A stretch of 64,000 bases of DNA from Sphingobium indicum B90A (GTDB lineage: Bacteria; Pseudomonadota; Alphaproteobacteria; Sphingomonadales; Sphingomonadaceae). The position numbers were made by a program, and so were the translations under genes. Positions 63,541 to 64,000 of the stretch are shown piece after piece. How positions within the stretch are numbered: the stretch's first letter is position 1; the number at the start of each line of letters is the position of its first letter. Under the pieces are notes generated by a model. It made no database searches. It was not told the origin of the DNA and saw nothing but the letters and a program-made list of their open reading frames with translations. The stretch covers positions 1,488,001-1,552,000 of the forward strand of contig NZ_CP013070.1 of the NCBI RefSeq assembly GCF_000264945.2, written 5' to 3'.

Positions 63541-63860
63541 AGCGCGAGGAAGCCTATCGGGATGCGGCGGCGCGGGCGGATGCGCGCAAGGCCGCGCTCC
63601 TCTCCAGCGCCCTTGCGGCCAAGGCGCGCGTCGCCCCCGCCCGGCTCAAGCAGGACGCGAAGGACAAGGCGACGGAAACGCTGACGGGCGGGGCCGCCCA
63701 CGCCGCTGCCCAGATCCGGCGGCGGCCGGCCGCGAGCGCGGCGGCGGCCGGCGCGCTCGCCCTCTATTTGCTGCGCCGTCCGCTGGGGGCACTTTTCCGG
63801 CGGATATACGTTCGGATAAGCAACCGCACAGAAGAGATTTCGGAGACTGACGATGGCTGA
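63537..63860 (+). CDS. Small basic membrane-anchored protein (YqjK-like position)
   Basis: A 107-residue basic protein. The first 60 residues are Ala/Arg/Lys-rich helix (AAARADARKAALLSSALAAK), followed by one hydrophobic stretch (SAAAAGALALYLLRRPLGAL) and an acidic end. It overlaps the YqjE-like gene at its start and the following gene at its end. I recognise no conserved family; position and composition resemble YqjK of yqjDEK operons. Confidence 0.68.
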   Translation: MKREEAYRDAAARADARKAALLSSALAAKARVAPARLKQDAKDKATETLTGGAAHAAAQIRRRPAASAAAAGALALYLLRRPLGALFRRIYVRISNRTEEISETDDG

Positions 63861-64000
63861 CATCCGCACTCAACTCACCCGCGCCCGCGAGGCGGCGAAC
63901 GACATTGCCGGGACCGCGTCCGGCAAGTTCCGCGGCACGGCGGATCGCGCGCGGGAAAGCGCCGGCGACCTTATCCAGACCGGCCGCGAAAAGGCCGGCG
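63853..64000 (+). CDS. Start of a DUF883/CsbD-like helical protein (cut by the window end)
   Basis: The frame begins MADIRTQLTRAREAANDIAG and continues in a basic, Ala/Arg/Glu-rich helix until the window ends. It overlaps the end of the previous gene by eight bases. The beginning looks like an amphipathic stress protein of the YqjD or apolipoprotein-like type, but only 49 residues are visible, so the family is uncertain. Confidence 0.6.
   Translation, partial: MADIRTQLTRAREAANDIAGTASGKFRGTADRARESAGDLIQTGREKAG

Overview
The window is a GC-rich stretch of an alphaproteobacterial chromosome. The gene set points to the Sphingomonadaceae, most likely Sphingobium or a close relative: a full exosortase A (XrtA/PEP-CTERM type) exopolysaccharide locus, the eno-ftsB-pdhA-pdhB order with a lipoyl domain on the pyruvate dehydrogenase E1 beta subunit, TrmFO, dispersed palindromic repeats and an IS5-family element. 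The genus is an inference from gene content; no rRNA or other marker is present.

Region 1 (1-14740) is the XrtA locus. On the minus strand, in transcription order, lie an AMP-forming acyl ligase, a PLP decarboxylase, an outer-membrane export lipoprotein, a Wzz-type chain-length protein, a BY-kinase-like ATPase, an outer-membrane barrel protein, an ExeA-like AAA ATPase, a polysaccharide deacetylase, a FemAB protein, a glycosyltransferase and exosortase A fused to an EpsI domain, cut by the window edge. A GNAT-type protein and an acyl carrier protein diverge on the plus strand. Most joints are start/stop overlaps, so translation is probably coupled. The locus should make and export a polysaccharide, sort PEP-CTERM proteins, and activate and load a small acyl or amine building block.

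Region 2 (14766-31970) is housekeeping and accessory: MOSC protein, DUF2945 protein, glycosyltransferase, RarA, tRNA-Thr, DUF1232 protein, an odd 485-base non-coding stretch with a terminator and two tandem DnaA boxes, a cupin, small envelope proteins, an EVE protein, a 2OG-Fe(II) oxygenase, FolB, a GNAT protein, a coupled DUF1285-NUDIX-CCA operon, a GGDEF/EAL protein, ParC and a LysR regulator.

Region 3 (32097-36548) is a trehalose cluster: otsB, a GH15 glycosidase and otsA, with small unannotated ORFs before and after it. Region 4 (36679-41449) holds purC, purS and purQ, interrupted by a TauE/SafE transporter, then serB and miaA, whose start codons overlap head to head.

Region 5 (41550-49158) is branched-chain amino acid synthesis: ilvI, an unknown gene, ilvN, ilvC, a YceI protein, an IS5-type insertion, a candidate leucine attenuator and leuA, ended by a perfect 32-bp palindrome. 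Region 6 (49171-54534) has an M20 peptidase, a dicarboxylate symporter, TrmFO, an EF-hand protein and a degenerate phytoene-synthase-like protein. Region 7 (54681-58011) is an orphan Tad-like trio with composition unlike its neighbours. Region 8 (58048-62295) is pdhB, pdhA, ftsB and eno on the minus strand. Region 9 (62507-64000) is a set of YqjD/YqjE-like envelope proteins running off the edge.

The most interesting items are the leucine leader upstream of leuA, the unknown gene between ilvI and ilvN, the purine-biased non-coding region beside the tandem DnaA boxes, the acyl/amine module of the XrtA locus, the GH15 gene with no canonical start codon in front of its conserved N-terminus, and the CATG-overlapped divergent starts of serB and miaA.
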